Source of the DNA: Isoetes taiwanensis
Taxonomy: Eukaryota; Streptophyta; Lycopodiopsida; Isoetales; Isoetaceae
Length of the DNA stretch: 64,000 nucleotides
Assembly: GCA_021234155.1 (NCBI GenBank)
Contig: JAJEKV010000013.1
Coordinates: 19,327,257-19,391,256, forward strand
Direction of reading: 5' to 3'
Part shown: one piece after another, positions 33,087 through 44,599 of the stretch
Layout: the number at the start of each line of letters is the position of its first letter
How positions within the stretch are numbered: the stretch's first letter is position 1
Made by a program: the position numbers and the translations under genes
The notes under the pieces: generated by a model
What the model saw: the letters and a program-made list of their open reading frames with translations, nothing else
The model's database searches: none
Told to the model about the DNA's origin: nothing

Positions 33087-34222
33087 ATGGCCCGACTGTG
33101 TCGATCGCCTCCGAGTCAGAGGTGCTCGGGGGGTCATGTGGAGCTCGTGAGCTGGGGCCGCCCAACAGTGGTGCAGGCCGAGCAGAGCCAGCCAAAGGAG
33201 ACAGGATGCGTGTGAGGCCAACACAGACGCCAAGAGGAGATCCGTGACGGGAGGGAGGCAGCGAGCCCAAGATACTCGAGGAGCAGCCAGAGCATCGAGG
33301 GGCCGAAGCAAAACCACCCAACCAACCCAGGAGGAAGAGGGAGCCGCTAGTAAGAGCCGAGGAGGGAGCTAGAGAGGGAGCTCAAGAGATTGAACAAGAA
33401 GGAGCTGAAGAGAAAAAGGGATGATTTAAGAAACACAAGTCAAGTTAGGGGTACACTCTCAAGGAGGAGCGCCGACAAGAGAAGGAAGAGCGCCGAGACT
33501 AAGGAGAAGAGGGTATTTAAGAAGGAGGAGCCGCCAGAAGCGCGCGAGGAACGCTCAAGAAAAAGGGCGACAAGGGAAGGACGCGAGCTACAAAAAGGAG
33601 GCTTCTCAGCGCAGTTGAAGACGCACGCGCAAAAGGGAGTCAAGCCATACAACAGACTAATTCATTGTGAGGAGCAGTGAGAAGGTACCCAGTACCCAAA
33701 ATGGCCATCACAGCACTCGTGAGACAAGAAGAAGTGAGGCTGCTTGAGGAGTCATATGTACTCAAGCAGAGCCGATGGGAAACAAAGTACAACGGTGCAT
33801 ATGAAAATGTATGAGAGTACTCCAAAGTACTATGAGGAGCACAAAGGTCACCTCGTGTGGAAGGAGGCCGGGCCTGCAAGAAAGAACACCTTGAAGCGGC
33901 CCCCGGAGAACCCCGGCCACCTCTAAGGAAGCGGATTAGGGAGAAAGGTGACTCATATTCCTTGGGAAACTGTCCGGGGAGAATCGGCGGGCATTTCGGA
34001 GGAGACTTCAGCATGAGATTTTTTCGCGGGGAGTTTGACAACACCAAAGCCCGGTAGCCCGATGATATGCTACTCAAGCCTTCGAGGGAGGCGTAAGATT
34101 GTCCAACACTTTGAAGACTTCGGTAGCATGTGCACTCCACGAAAAAGGATAACATGCATGCCTAAGGATATGAAGCTGGCCCAATACATTAAGAAGGGAA
34201 GCCTTATAACCTATTGTAAATA
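33087..34222 (+). pseudogene. Element A extra ORF-I, frameshifted
   Basis: It starts with MARLCRSPPSQRCSG in AAAACATGG context. A long Lys/Arg/Glu-rich part follows (33390-33680, for example KRRKSAETKEKRVFKKEEPP), then HMKMYESTPKYYEEHKGHLVW (33800-33862), GGRACKKEHLEAAP, and a C-terminal block with MPKDMKLAQYIKKGSLITY ending at 34222. It parallels ORF-I of B in order and composition. No known domain is recognised; frameshifts separate the blocks. Confidence 0.5.
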
Positions 34223-34356
34223 ATTTTGTAAATACAAATTTATGATTTTTGCAACGTTAATGTGTTAAATCATGGTTATCTAGGTTGTATTACTAAGTTC
34301 TGCATTTGGAATCAACAAAATTGGAGCAAAACTTCAAGTGTTTTGGCCCCACCCCC

Positions 34357-34820
34357 TCCAGGAGTGCGCCTTGCACCAAATCCGCCATTCTCGGTTTGAT
34401 CCCCGCCCTGTGTGAGTGATCGAGCAACGATCTATGCCAAAACTTGTCCAAATGCGAGAAAGTAAGAACAACCATTCGACTCAACTCATTGTGTTTAGTA
34501 GGAGTTGGACCCCTTAGGTTGTAGAAATTGGCCAACCCAAACCCAAATGGAGCCCACCCCTCCGCAGTGCGGCTAGACCAAATCGCCATTCTCCTCGGTT
34601 GATCCGAGTAGGTGGTGATCAGTCGACCCCTAAACTTCGCCAAAACTTGTCCAAATGAAGAGAAATGAGGGGCAATGTCGACCTATCTCGACACGAGATG
34701 GCGAGATTTCACCCTTAGTTTGCATGTTTGGCATGATCCTGAATTTAAACAAGGCCCCACCCTCCTGAGAGTGCCCGGACCAAATCCAGCCATTCCGGTT
34801 TTGCTCCAAGACTGTGTGAT
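34357..34820 (+). repeat. Element A hairpins 3-5 (second module)
   Basis: Three more copies at about 34357-34415, 34555-34615 and 34754-34820, again about 200 bp apart. They keep AGTGCGC- or AGTGC-type left arms and CCAAATC..GCCATT..CGGTTT inner parts but are more decayed than copies 1 and 2. Short flanking sequence (AACTTGTCCAAATG) recurs, so the unit is a degenerate tandem repeat of about 200 bp. Confidence 0.7.
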
Positions 34821-34995
34821 GGTCACGCCATAATAGTCCTAAGTTGTCCTAACTTTCTCCAAATTAGATGAAATTTGTTACAATAGGATCTTTAGAATGC
34901 ACTTCAAGCGTAATAGCCCGTGAATTACATAGCAAAGACCTTTAGAATCATAGATATTCCCTAACTTTGAAATTTTCTAAAATTAGGGGCTTTGC

Positions 34996-35005
34996 CTATA
35001 AATAG
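34996..35005 (+). promoter_or_regulatory. Internal TATA box 2, element A
   Basis: CTATAAATAG lies 117 bp before the ORF-II ATG (35113). Sequence and spacing match B. Confidence 0.6.
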
Positions 35006-35112
35006 ACCACAACCCTCATTTGCATCCTATACCTTTGCTCCTCACTTCAAGCCGATTTTCCACCCCTAAGGTGCTTCCCCATCGTTTTGATATCCCTAGC
35101 TGCTCTTATGCC

Positions 35113-36577
35113 ATGGCAACCACTGCATTTAGGCGATGGTACAACGCCCACTCGTAATGGCCGACATCAACTCCGATCTTCGCCGTCTTCGGAAGGAGGT
35201 TGATGTGGAAGCCACCATCAATGCCACCTTTCTGCAAGACATTATGTATGAGGTTTCATGCCAAGATAGGACATTCTAGTAGAGCTCCACCTTATTAGGG
35301 ATATTTTGCACAAAGCATGGCCCTCAAGATAAGACCGCAAGACATCCCCCAATATAGACAAGCACTTAGAAAACAAAGGCTAGTCGCTACCTAACTATAT
35401 GTCCATAAATGTGAATAGGAGGAGATATTTTTCTTACTGCGCAGCCGTAGCTATCTTCTTATCTCATCGAGCCCAAACCCTGAGATAGGAGAACCATCTG
35501 TGCAACCTTTGGATGGTCGAGATGGCCACGTAAGGCGTGAATCACGCCCATCTGAGGGAGGCGAAGGAAGAAGAGGAAAAAAGAGTGGGACCACCTAAAG
35601 AACATCCTTGAGCGTCGACTTAGTACAAAGAAAGGCAGCAAAGCAGTAGCAACCTGAGTTTCAAGAAGGGTTGAGCCACAGAGCGCCCCACCACCGGGGC
35701 AGGAATAGCTTGACCCGGTGATTATCCAAGGAGAGGCGCTTTATTTTAAGCCTCCATGACATCAAGAACCTCCCCAGAGTGCCGACGGGGGCTATGGAAT
35801 AGATGAACAGACCTCCTCTAAGGCAACAGCGGATCTCGGCGACTTCATCGCCCGAGAAAAACACGGACTTCCCCATTAGCATAAGGGAAGCCCGCACATG
35901 CGCCGGCCAGACATCAACGGATATTGAAGCCTACACCAGCATCAGATAGATGATGGCGGAGCAAGAGTTGCCCTAAAAGGAGGAGTTCTTAGCAATCCCG
36001 AAAAGCGCATGGGAATGAAGGAAATCAACAACCGCCTCCTACCTAGCCGCGTCAAGATCGGCATTCGGCACTAGGCGGAAAAGCATCAACCCCGGCTTCC
36101 ATGTACCGTGATTACAGAGAAATGGTGGAAGTACTGGTTGATGAGTACTCTCGAGACACCGCGAGCAAAGATTCAGATCCGGCGGGCATGACGAAAAAAC
36201 CCTCAGGTTCTTGCTCCTTGATGGAAGGATAGCGGTTATACACCGCCAATTTAGCCCACGGGGTGAAGAAAGAGTCTTTATGCTTATTGCTCTCTCAGGA
36301 TTCGGAAGTCATGCTCGTATGGCCCCAAACATCGATCATGTCCTCCTTGTCAAGAGAACAATAGCATTGAGCATCTTCGACTTCGCGGTCCCCTATAGAC
36401 GACAAGGCAAATTGGCAGTTACTGCAGCCTATACATGGAGGATTGAAGACTTGGTGACCTCTCAAGGAGGCACGCGACCACAAATATCTTGAGGAACTTA
36501 GGGCAAACAATCGGCACGGCCCAAGTGAAGAAATTTTTAGAGGACAACCCAGATTTCATGAAAAGATTCCAACAATA
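35113..36577 (+). pseudogene. Element A extra ORF-II, frameshifted
   Basis: It begins MATTAFRRWYNAHS like B's ORF-II. A frameshifted middle follows. The best-kept part is 36200-36577: LLDGRIAVIHRQFSPRGEER, then VFMLIALSGFGSH, a block ending FDFAVPYRRQGKLAV, and EDNPDFMKRFQQ before a stop. Conservation between A and B and a start just after an internal TATA box suggest a real accessory protein. No domain recognised. Confidence 0.55.
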
Positions 36578-37300
36578 AAATAAAAAATGTTTTCAATTTC
36601 TATGACTAACTCCTTGAATGTATAAGTATGATTATATTCATGAATATAAATGATAATCTCAATTATGTTCTCTTGATATATTTTGTCCCCAAGGACATTA
36701 TATTCAAGAAGTTTGCCAAAGCATTTAAAAAAGCGGCATTATGTGCCAAGAGAACACAAGTGTCACATGATGCGGTGGTTTCACGAGGTTACCTTGAGGG
36801 CTATAAGTGGGTTCTGCAAATACACGGAGGAATTCATGAGACTAAGGCTCTATGTCTTGAAGTTGGCGAAAAGACACCGCTGATGAGGGTTACATAGAAG
36901 GATTGAATGAGGGAGATGGGAAGCTAGTAAGAACAATAAACCCTAGGATGGTGTCAGAAGCGGAATCTAAGCGATAAGCTTGCAAAGGAGCGGGACAGGG
37001 AGGAGCCGGGAGGCAGCAGCATTCGAGGATAAGGGAAAGGGCACGAGGAGGCTATAGCCCAAGAAGCGAGCAAGCCAAAGGCCGGAAGACCACAATATAA
37101 CAGGAATTATGGGAAGCGGGGCAATGCAAACTTTGGTAGCGGGATAAAAGCGGTGACCTTCAAAGAGCAAAGGAGGGGCTCCAACTATTCAAAAGGTAGT
37201 GAGACAGTTTTTGCAATCCATTCCCAAAAGAAGAAGCGAGCGGTATAAGCGGTTGTGCTTTAGGTGTTTCCAGTCGGGCATAGGACAAACGGTTTGGTGA
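36578..37300 (+). pseudogene. Element A gag, N-terminally deleted
   Basis: After an AT-rich spacer the frame enters at a block like FKKFAKAFKKA; YVPREHKCHMMRW (36739-36777) and YTEEFMRLRLYVLKL (36821-36865) are gag signatures shared with B. The 0.75 kb of gag N-terminus seen in B (20.1-20.9 kb) is absent here. A basic stretch and a damaged zinc knuckle (LCFRCFQSG near 37256-37282) follow. Confidence 0.65.
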
Positions 37301-37840
37301 TGAATGAAGCATTAGCGAGATGGAATGGAAGACACCCACAGCGGCCCGGCGAGGGCGATGCACCGCACTATATCCGGGGTGAGTGTCATATTTTTGCCGC
37401 CATTGACACTAAGAATGCCGAAAGCCAGTACCAAGTAATCTCCACAACTGGGAAAGCCCAAGCAAAATCTTTTCATAGTCTTGATAGATCTGAGGAGCAC
37501 CCATAACTTTGCGTCGCCGAGAATGGTATAGACGTTGAAGCTGAAACCGTTGAAGTCAAAGCCTAGGCCAGTTGTGTTGGCTAGTGGGGCAATCAGGCAT
37601 ACATCAGGGAAAAGAATCAATTTCAACATAGACTTGCCGGGAATCAATGTAGCAATGGGAGCTGAGGTGATGAACATCGGCAAATACGATTTGATAATAG
37701 GCATGGAATATCTCGGACCAGCAGGAGCTGTCATTGATTGTGGGAAGCGGAAAGTGACCTTAACAACGCCGAAGGCAAGATCATTGAAATAACAGGGTAA
37801 AAAGTCACCCTAATTATGCAATGCATGTCTAGTAGAAATT
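37301..37840 (+). pseudogene. Element A aspartic protease region
   Basis: The frame 37535-37792 contains VVLASGAIRHTSGKRINFNI, then DLPGINVAMGAEVMNIGKYD, and IIGMEYLGPAGAVIDCGKRK, the C-terminal hallmark (DxILGMDWL-like, IDC) of gypsy retropepsins. The active-site triad is not found in a readable frame. Confidence 0.65.
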
Positions 37841-38760
37841 ACTTAAATGCATAGGAAGGAGAAAGTGGCCTACATCTTCAAACTCAAGGCGGCCGAGGAA
37901 GAGACATCGGAAGAGAAAGAGGCCAAAGCATTGAGCAAGCTCCCAAAGCCTATAGCAAAGTTGGTGAAGGAATTCCATGACTTGTTTCCTGATGAGATTA
38001 AGCAGCTTCCACCTTACAGAGGAGTCGAGTGTGAAATAGCACTTGAGCCAGGGACTAAGCCAACAAGCAAGGCGCCATATAGAATGTCAACCGAAGAGTT
38101 GGCGGAATTGAAAAAGCAATTGTAGGAGTTGCTAGACCTAGGGTTTATAAGACCTAGTGTCTCTCGTTTGGGCGCCTATCCTTTTTTTGTGAAGAAGAAA
38201 GATGGAACTCTAAGGATGTGCATTGACTACCGTCAATTAAATAAGCACACCATCAAGAACAAGTATGCTTTGCCTAGATCAGATGATCTCATGGATCAGT
38301 TGCAAGGAGCCAAGGTCTTTTCTAAGATAGACTTGAGGTCAGGGTATCACCAGATAAGAATCAAAGAAGAGAACATCTATAAGTCGGCATTCAGAACGAG
38401 ATATGGCCATTATGAGTTCACAGTGATGCCCTTTGGATTGTTACACGCCCCAACAACTTTTATGAGGCTGATGAATGATGTCTTCCGAGAGTTCCTAGAT
38501 GCCTTCATCATAGTCTTCTTTGATGATATTCTAGTTTACAGCAAATCCCTGGAAGAGCATGTCCAACATTTGAGAAAGGTGCTTGAAAAGCTAAGAAGGC
38601 ACCAACTCTTGGCGGCTATCAAGTGCCACTTTGCACTGGTGAAAAGGGTGGAGTACTTGGGGCATGTGATTACTGGCCGAAGGATCTCCCAACCCTGCCC
38701 TAATCGAGCGGTGATTGATTGGCGGCACCAAAGAACACCCATGAAGTGAGAAGCTTTTCG
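37841..38760 (+). pseudogene. Element A Ty3/gypsy reverse transcriptase
   Basis: Best-preserved pol domain of A. 37847-38125 covers the N-terminal connection (LPPYRGVECEIALEPGTKP), a single TAG stop at 38123-38125 follows, and 38129-38749 holds the RT core: [45 protein letters not shown] and the catalytic FFDDILVYS, ending YLGHVITGR. Apart from the one stop the core is continuous. RT copies element RNA to DNA. B lacks it. Confidence 0.9.
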
Positions 38761-39280
38761 GCCTAGCAAGGTATTACGAGAAAGTTAAGTCAAAAAACTT
38801 TACAAAAAGGTAGCGACTCAGTTAATGGACCTCACCAAAGCGGGGAAAGATAAAGGATTGGGCAAGTCATTGGCAAAGCAAGGTCCATATAGCATTTGAG
38901 ACATTGAAGGAAGCCTTAACAACAGCGCCAGTCCTAGTTTTGCCAGACCTGACCAAGGACAAAGGCGGTAGCAATGAGACACTAGCGAGGATATAGGTGC
39001 GTGCTCATGCAGGGAGGAAAGGGTAGTCGCCTATGACTCCAAGAAGATGAATGATCTTGAAGCGGCGATACCAACGCATGACCAAGAACTCTTGGCCATC
39101 GTAAGAGCATTGCGAATATGGAGACACTATTTATTGGGAAGGAAGTTCCAGCTAGACACAGATCACTAAAGTCTCCAATACATTTTCACCCAACCACTCC
39201 TAAATTTGAGGCAAAGGAGCTGGATGGAATTCCTCGAAGAGTATGACTTGAGATAGTCCAAGCCGCAAGGTGAGCGTGGT
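38761..39280 (+). pseudogene. Element A RNase H, frameshifted
   Basis: Readable pieces: VVAYDSKKMND (39027-39059), THDQELLAIVRALRIWRHYL (39076-39135), FQLDTDH (39147-39167) and WMEFLEEYD (39219-39245), the usual end of gypsy RNase H. The catalytic D-E-D set is not assured. Confidence 0.7.
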
Positions 39281-40570
39281 CGCAGATCGCTTTCCGGGAA
39301 GCCCTTGAAGGCGAGGGCGCATTACAATTCCATATCCAGCGCTCACAAAGTGAGTATGACAAGAAGATTGAAGAAACCTTGCCAATTGATTGCGCTTTTA
39401 AAGAAGTATGGGCAAGCCTCTAAGGAGGCAACAAATGGACAAAAGAAAGGGAGGCCTTCAAGAACAATAAAAAGGAAGGAAACCTCCTATACCACAAGAA
39501 TAAACTATGCGTACCAGAATCTTCGGGAGTGAGGAAGCTAATCCTCCATAATACGCACAATAGCCCCATAGCAGGCCATGCAGGATTTATGAAGACTTAC
39601 TTCAAGATTAAAGCGACTACCGCCCGGCATGAAGAAGCGGATAGCAAGGTACATCTGTGAGTGCCGGATATGCCCAGCAAACAAAGGCGAAGCGGCTCAA
39701 ATTCCAAGTGCCTTGGGGCCGTTGCTAGTGCCAAATGCTAAGTGGGAAGTCATAAGCATGGACTTCATTCTGAGGGCTCCCAAGAACAGCGACAAGAGCA
39801 AGGATGCCCTGATGGTGGTGGTCGATAAGTTGTCGAAGATGGCACACGCCGTTGGCGTCCGGGACAACAGTCGACATTGAATCTTTGCCGTCCTATTTAT
39901 TAAGGAGATTTTTAGACTCCCACGGCATCAGGGAGATAATCTCGGATAGGAACTCTAAATTCATGAGTGCGTTTTAAGGTAGGACCTATTTACCACCATC
40001 CAAATGAAGCTCTCCATGAGCACGGCATACCACCGTAGGCGGATGGTGGAGCCGGAGGCGAACCAACGAGATTATCGAAGATATGTTAAGCTATGTTTGG
40101 AACAAGCAATCTAAGTGGGATGATTTCATCATTTAGTAGAGTTAAGTCTACAGCGGTATGGCTGGGGAGTCATCCTTGAGATGTCCCCTTTATGATCAAT
40201 TATGGGTACCCGGTGTCTTACCCCGGATACTTGGCACAATCCGGTGTCCAAGGTAGAAGTCTCCCAAACAAATGCTTTGAGATGCAGCGGTTGGTGGAGG
40301 AGGTGAAGGATACCTCCTAGCGGTAAGAAGTGAGCAAAAAGCATCGTACGACAAGCACATGATGTGATAAGGGAATTTCGGTGGGAGACAAGGTGTGGTT
40401 GAAGATCAAGGGTGAAGCGGGGCCAAGCCCGCGATCGGCAATTGCAAAGAAGCTTGCTCCAAGATGGGACATTGGACATTTCGGGATAATTAAAAGAGTA
40501 GGTACCCAATCCTACAAGTTGGACTGCCATCACATCTCAAAATCCATAGGGTCTTCCATGTAAGTCTCCT
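39281..40570 (+). pseudogene. Element A integrase, frameshifted
   Basis: Zinc-binding domain parts lie near 39540-39670 (HNSPIAGHAGFMKTYF-type, then MKKRIARYICECRICPANKG). The core follows: WEVISMDFI and LMVVVDKLSKMAHAVGV (39747-39860), STAYH near 40024, and a C-terminal module VGDKVWLKIKGEAG (40381-40422) then APRWDIGHFGIIKRVGTQSY. Order is that of Ty3/gypsy integrase. Frame breaks in the core make it inactive as read. Confidence 0.8.
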
Positions 40571-40599
40571 AAAGAGGCACCTCTAATCCGGAGGAAGTA

Positions 40600-41082
40600 T
40601 TGAGACAACGAGTTCTTCGGAAATGACGGACTGACCAGCTTGAAATCGGTCGAGGTTCTTCTTTGTGGGCTTATAAGAAGACAAGAAGATCCAAATTTCT
40701 CCAATACCTTGTAAAATGGGCCTTGCCGGTGGAAGGCGTTATGAAGGTACTACAATCAGATTTGGAGAAGCAGTACCCCCAATTCATGGAGCAATGCAAA
40801 GGGTCGGCTAGTCACCAGTAGTAGTCGACGTCGACTCGATAGGTGAGTGGAAGGTAGATTAAAAAGTCTACTCTCTCAGGGGAAGTAGATGACCTTGAGA
40901 GATAAGAGGTCATTCAGGGCATGCATTGTTAGGAAAGCACCTCTAGTCAATGCCTACCAGCGGGGAAGGATCCTTCCGCCCAAATCGGGGGAGGACACCA
41001 ACCTTCCGCGAAAAAAGGCAACTAAAAGGTGTAGGCATGAGTGTCATCCTAGGCATGATAGGGCGCTATCTCCACGACCACC
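40600..41082 (+). pseudogene. Element A C-terminal tail, chromodomain-like
   Basis: In shifting frames it reads as a decayed 'FLQYLVKWALPVEGVMKVL' then DLEKQYPQFMEQCKG (about 40690-40803), resembling the LVKWKG..ATWE core of retrotransposon chromodomains. Chromodomains steer integration into heterochromatin. The call is tentative. A further tail runs to 41082, where copia D inserted. Confidence 0.45.
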
Positions 41083-41777
41083 CGATGGAAATTCAGCTAA
41101 TAATCACGCAAGATCTAACCTATGAGAAGCGATGGCGGTAAGGTTAGTATATGTACTTGATAATCAAGTTGAGTTCAAGTTGTAGCCTAAGAGCTTGCTA
41201 TCAAAGGTTGTAAATCATGTTGCTTAATCATGCTGATAACCTAAGGTTTTAACCATTGAAACTTTATATTTTAAGTAAAAAATTAATTCAATGGTTAACG
41301 GGGCTCAAGGTTCACGATTATCCTGTGGGATATTTCATACTAAGGACTCAGACCGGATTAGCAAGTAAATCCGATCCATAATTGTCGGAGTACATCAAGC
41401 TTTATATATATATCATATATGGCAGAGACCATCAGCTGTAGAAGTGATCCTGATCAAGCTATGAAGCAATTTGGTGCCGGGTCAACCATGCTACAGTGAT
41501 CGGGTCAATACTCGATGAACAGTGACTTCTGCTACAGTGTTCCAATGGTTGAAGGATGTATTTTATTGCTAGATGCTAATTTGCAATTAGAAGAACAAAT
41601 TATGAGCATAAACTAGAAGTGCTCATTAGTTGAATGTACCATATCTATGTGGAAATTAGTGACCACCATTTGGCTTTCCATATGATCAATAATTGTACTT
41701 GCTTATTTGTTGTAATAATAGCTTGAAAAATCTTGCTAGACATTTAATTGTTGTATCAAGTTCTACTAAATCCATCG
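41083..41777 (+). repeat. Copia D 5' LTR
   Basis: About 695 bp, matching 47538-48226. It contains a (TATA)-rich CTTTATATATATATC near 41399-41413 as likely promoter. Confidence 0.92.
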
Positions 41778-41779
41778 AT

Positions 41780-41791
41780 TGGTATCGAGCC
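41780..41791 (+). other. Copia D primer binding site
   Basis: TTGGTATCGAGCC two bases after the LTR is a near match to the tRNA-iMet complement TGGTATCAGAGC. Confidence 0.75.
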
Positions 41792-41976
41792 TTTCAACAT
41801 GTCTATGTGACAAGCCTGCCGAGCTGACCCTCCTGGCAATTTGGGATCTTGTCTATACTTAAAGGCTAGATCTATGTTGTTATGAAAACTTTAATCAACT
41901 ATGTTGGTGAAGAATTTAATCTTCCAATAAATAATGGAGAATAATTCCCTTCTTATATATAACTAATCCAACTACT

Positions 41977-42013
41977 GTAATATAGTTCAAGAGATTTTCT
42001 TGAACTATATTAC
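41977..42013 (+). repeat. Perfect 16-bp hairpin in copia D leader
   Basis: GTAATATAGTTCAAGA and TCTTGAACTATATTAC pair perfectly around the 5-nt loop GATTT. It lies about 190 bp after the primer site. It could be a structured packaging or dimer signal, or the mark of a small foldback insertion. Confidence 0.9.
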
Positions 42014-43339
42014 CAGAGTATGACAATAAAGAAAACATCATGAACATCAAGAGCAAGAACATAACCAGAGTACCAAACCATCATAAACAAACTCCGGGAC
42101 GATGGGTAGCTTAGCCTTAACATACATACAAAGGCCACGTTAGCGACATGTTGCCCGACCAACTTACATTCCAAGCCCCATGGCGGGTGGTGGGGGGTGA
42201 ACCTCGTATCAAAGATATCCCTCGACCCACGCCCGCATTGGAGGACCTCTTACCATGGGAGTTCACAAGAGTTGAATGGCGTAGCAATCGCCGTGAGAAC
42301 CAACCTGGGTGTGTCCGCGAGCACAAATACATAGAACATAGAAACATGAGTCATGCCGGAGCAACCCGGGCCACCAACACGGAAGTCCGGAGCCAGGAGG
42401 ATCCAAGTACATAACAAAATACCAAGACACACGTGACAATGATGGGACGAGGCGATGACATGTGTTGTTCATTAGTTATTTACCATATACATGTGTCTAA
42501 ACCATACCCTAGCCACTTGCCGAAGTTGCCAATACAACTGCTTATGTTGAAGTAGTCATTTCGGTGATGAAATCCCAATAACCAACCAACCCAGGCGATG
42601 TAGCAAGCTGAAACCACTTCTTTGGTGTAGATATAATCCACTTCACAACATTAATTTTTTAAGCCATCTCTAGCTCTGGTTTTAATGTTTTATAATTTAA
42701 ATACCACTTCCTTAGCTAATCAATCTAATAGCACAATTAATATAGAGCCTCCAAATTACGTCTTTCCAGCTTAAATTCCATAGGGTCTCCTGACCTGTCA
42801 AAGGATTCCAGGCCTAGGCCCCATCTCCATGAGCCAAAATATATAATAACTCTTTAGCCTGGGAATATTAAGCTTAGGTTTTATATTTTCTTAGTTAAAT
42901 AAGTTTAGTGATCCACCGCCATGCATGTTCTTACTAGAATTACTATCTTTCTTCCGAGATCTCTTGAATATGATATCTTCATTCAAGCTCTCATGTACTA
43001 GATACATGGCTCCTATATTTAACACCTCAATCTCTACTTCATGTAATAAATTGATAATTGTTAGATATAATAGATAATGAAAAAAACACCAACCGCAGAA
43101 AAAAGACCAAAGAACATAAACCGAGACAAAGGAAAGCCCACTTTTGAGGCATTGATTCTCCATCTCTAAAGCTAATCTCACTAAACTAGTGCTTTTGATC
43201 CAAAATCAGCCTTTTTAGAAAGTGATTCGGCTCTTTTGCAATCAAAAGCGACTTATTCGGTAGGTTCGAGGGGTTTTCTAAGAATTATGGTTTGGATGTG
43301 ATGGCGCTTTTATGCGGAGACGAAACCCCTTTATTAGTG
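42014..43339 (+). other. Copia D leader or secondary insertion, nothing recognised
   Basis: 1.3 kb with no readable domain, unusually long for a copia leader. 42110-42460 is more GC-rich than its surroundings. A further insertion is likely, but I could not define its ends. Confidence 0.45.
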
Positions 43340-44040
43340 GCGAGGGATAGATTCTGGTCAGATTTGGTGCATCATTATTAAACAATGTTGATATGTACAA
43401 AGGAGATCCGGGTTTCGAGGTTTGGAAAGATGCTATAGCTCATATATTAGAGGTGGAGGACCTTTGGGGCTGGTAGATCCAGCCCAGGGAACTATAGATG
43501 CAGGAGTACCCACAGGAACGGGTTCATCGGCTCAGTTGTTGGAGCTGCAGGAGGCCTGCGCATGAGGGGCTCCAACGATCGGGAGCCGCAGAGCAGTCTT
43601 TGAGCATCTGAGCGAGGAAGCAAGTCTTTGCTAGCCAAAACAAAGGGAGGCACAAGGCATTATCACATGTAAAGGTTAGTCCTACCATACGCTTGAAGTT
43701 AAGATCTTTCGTCCCTAGAAATGTGGAAATTCTGCTTAAACATTATGAGGAGAAGACATCCTCACAAATTGACCTTCTTGAGAATGAATTAAGGGGGTTA
43801 AAGCTTAAAGAAGAAGAAGAAGTAACTGAATTCTTCAATAAATTTGATAATCTTATTGCTGATTTAAATGGGGCAGGGGTTGTTATATCGAAAAAGTCAG
43901 TGCTACAAATATCCAGTCCATTGGTGACAATGAGACTTTGGCTCTATTTATAAGGAACTCTTGTAAGTCAAGAGAAAAGTAAAATATATTAAGAAGCTGA
44001 ATGGGAGCTTGAAAAAAAATATTAAGACAGAGTCAAACCA
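43340..44040 (+). pseudogene. Copia D gag, frameshifted
   Basis: It opens with YKGDPGFEVWKDA and LEVEDLWGLVDPAQGTID (43395-43500), typical for copia gag. An insertion-like stretch follows, and then NVEILLKHYEEKTSSQIDLL, ENELRGLKLKEEEEVTEFFN and KFDNLIADLNGAGV (43720-43885). Gag forms the particle shell. Confidence 0.7.
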
Positions 44041-44048
44041 AGAAACTC

Positions 44049-44513
44049 TTGAAATTCTATTGCTTAAGAAAAAAAGATAAAGTGGTATGCTATAATTGTC
44101 ATGAGATGGGTCATTATAAGAATGAATGTCCAAAGCTTAAAAAAGATTTCAGTTGCTACACATGTGGTGGTAGAGGGCATGTAACTTCAAAATGCCCTAC
44201 ACCTAAAAATTATGGCAAATCTGCAAGAGGCAGAGGTGAGGCTAGATCTGGAAGAGGAGGTAGAGGACGTGGACTTGAAAGAGCCTATGTGGCAAATGAA
44301 CAAGAAGATAAGACAAATGAAGTAGATGATGATGAGGTATCTAATGAATTTGGAATTGTTAATGAGAATAAGTGCACTAACAATTCTGATCATTTGATAG
44401 TTGATAGTGGAGCTGAAAGATCAATAGTGCAAACTGTTGATTTTCTGAAGAATATAACCAGTGCAGGGGGAAATGGAACTTTTCAAGATGTTCAAGGAAG
44501 AGGTTTATTATAG
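44049..44513 (+). pseudogene. Copia D nucleocapsid and protease
   Basis: A 154-residue open frame. It has two CCHC zinc knuckles, CYNCHEMGHYKNEC and CYTCGGRGHVTSKC, then an RGRG-rich linker and the retropepsin active site DSGAERSIV (about 44402-44430). Two knuckles are unusual for plant copia, which mostly have one. It stops after the protease start. Confidence 0.85.
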
Positions 44514-44599
44514 CTGCCGATTTATTTGGAAATATTGTAAATATTCAATGTTCTATTGTCCGGTATTATCAAAAACTTGATATCGGTTAATTAGGTTGT

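Noticed and set aside
37841-38760. Endogenous pararetrovirus
   Set aside because: RT is followed by RNase H and integrase and flanked by LTRs, so it is a gypsy retrotransposon.
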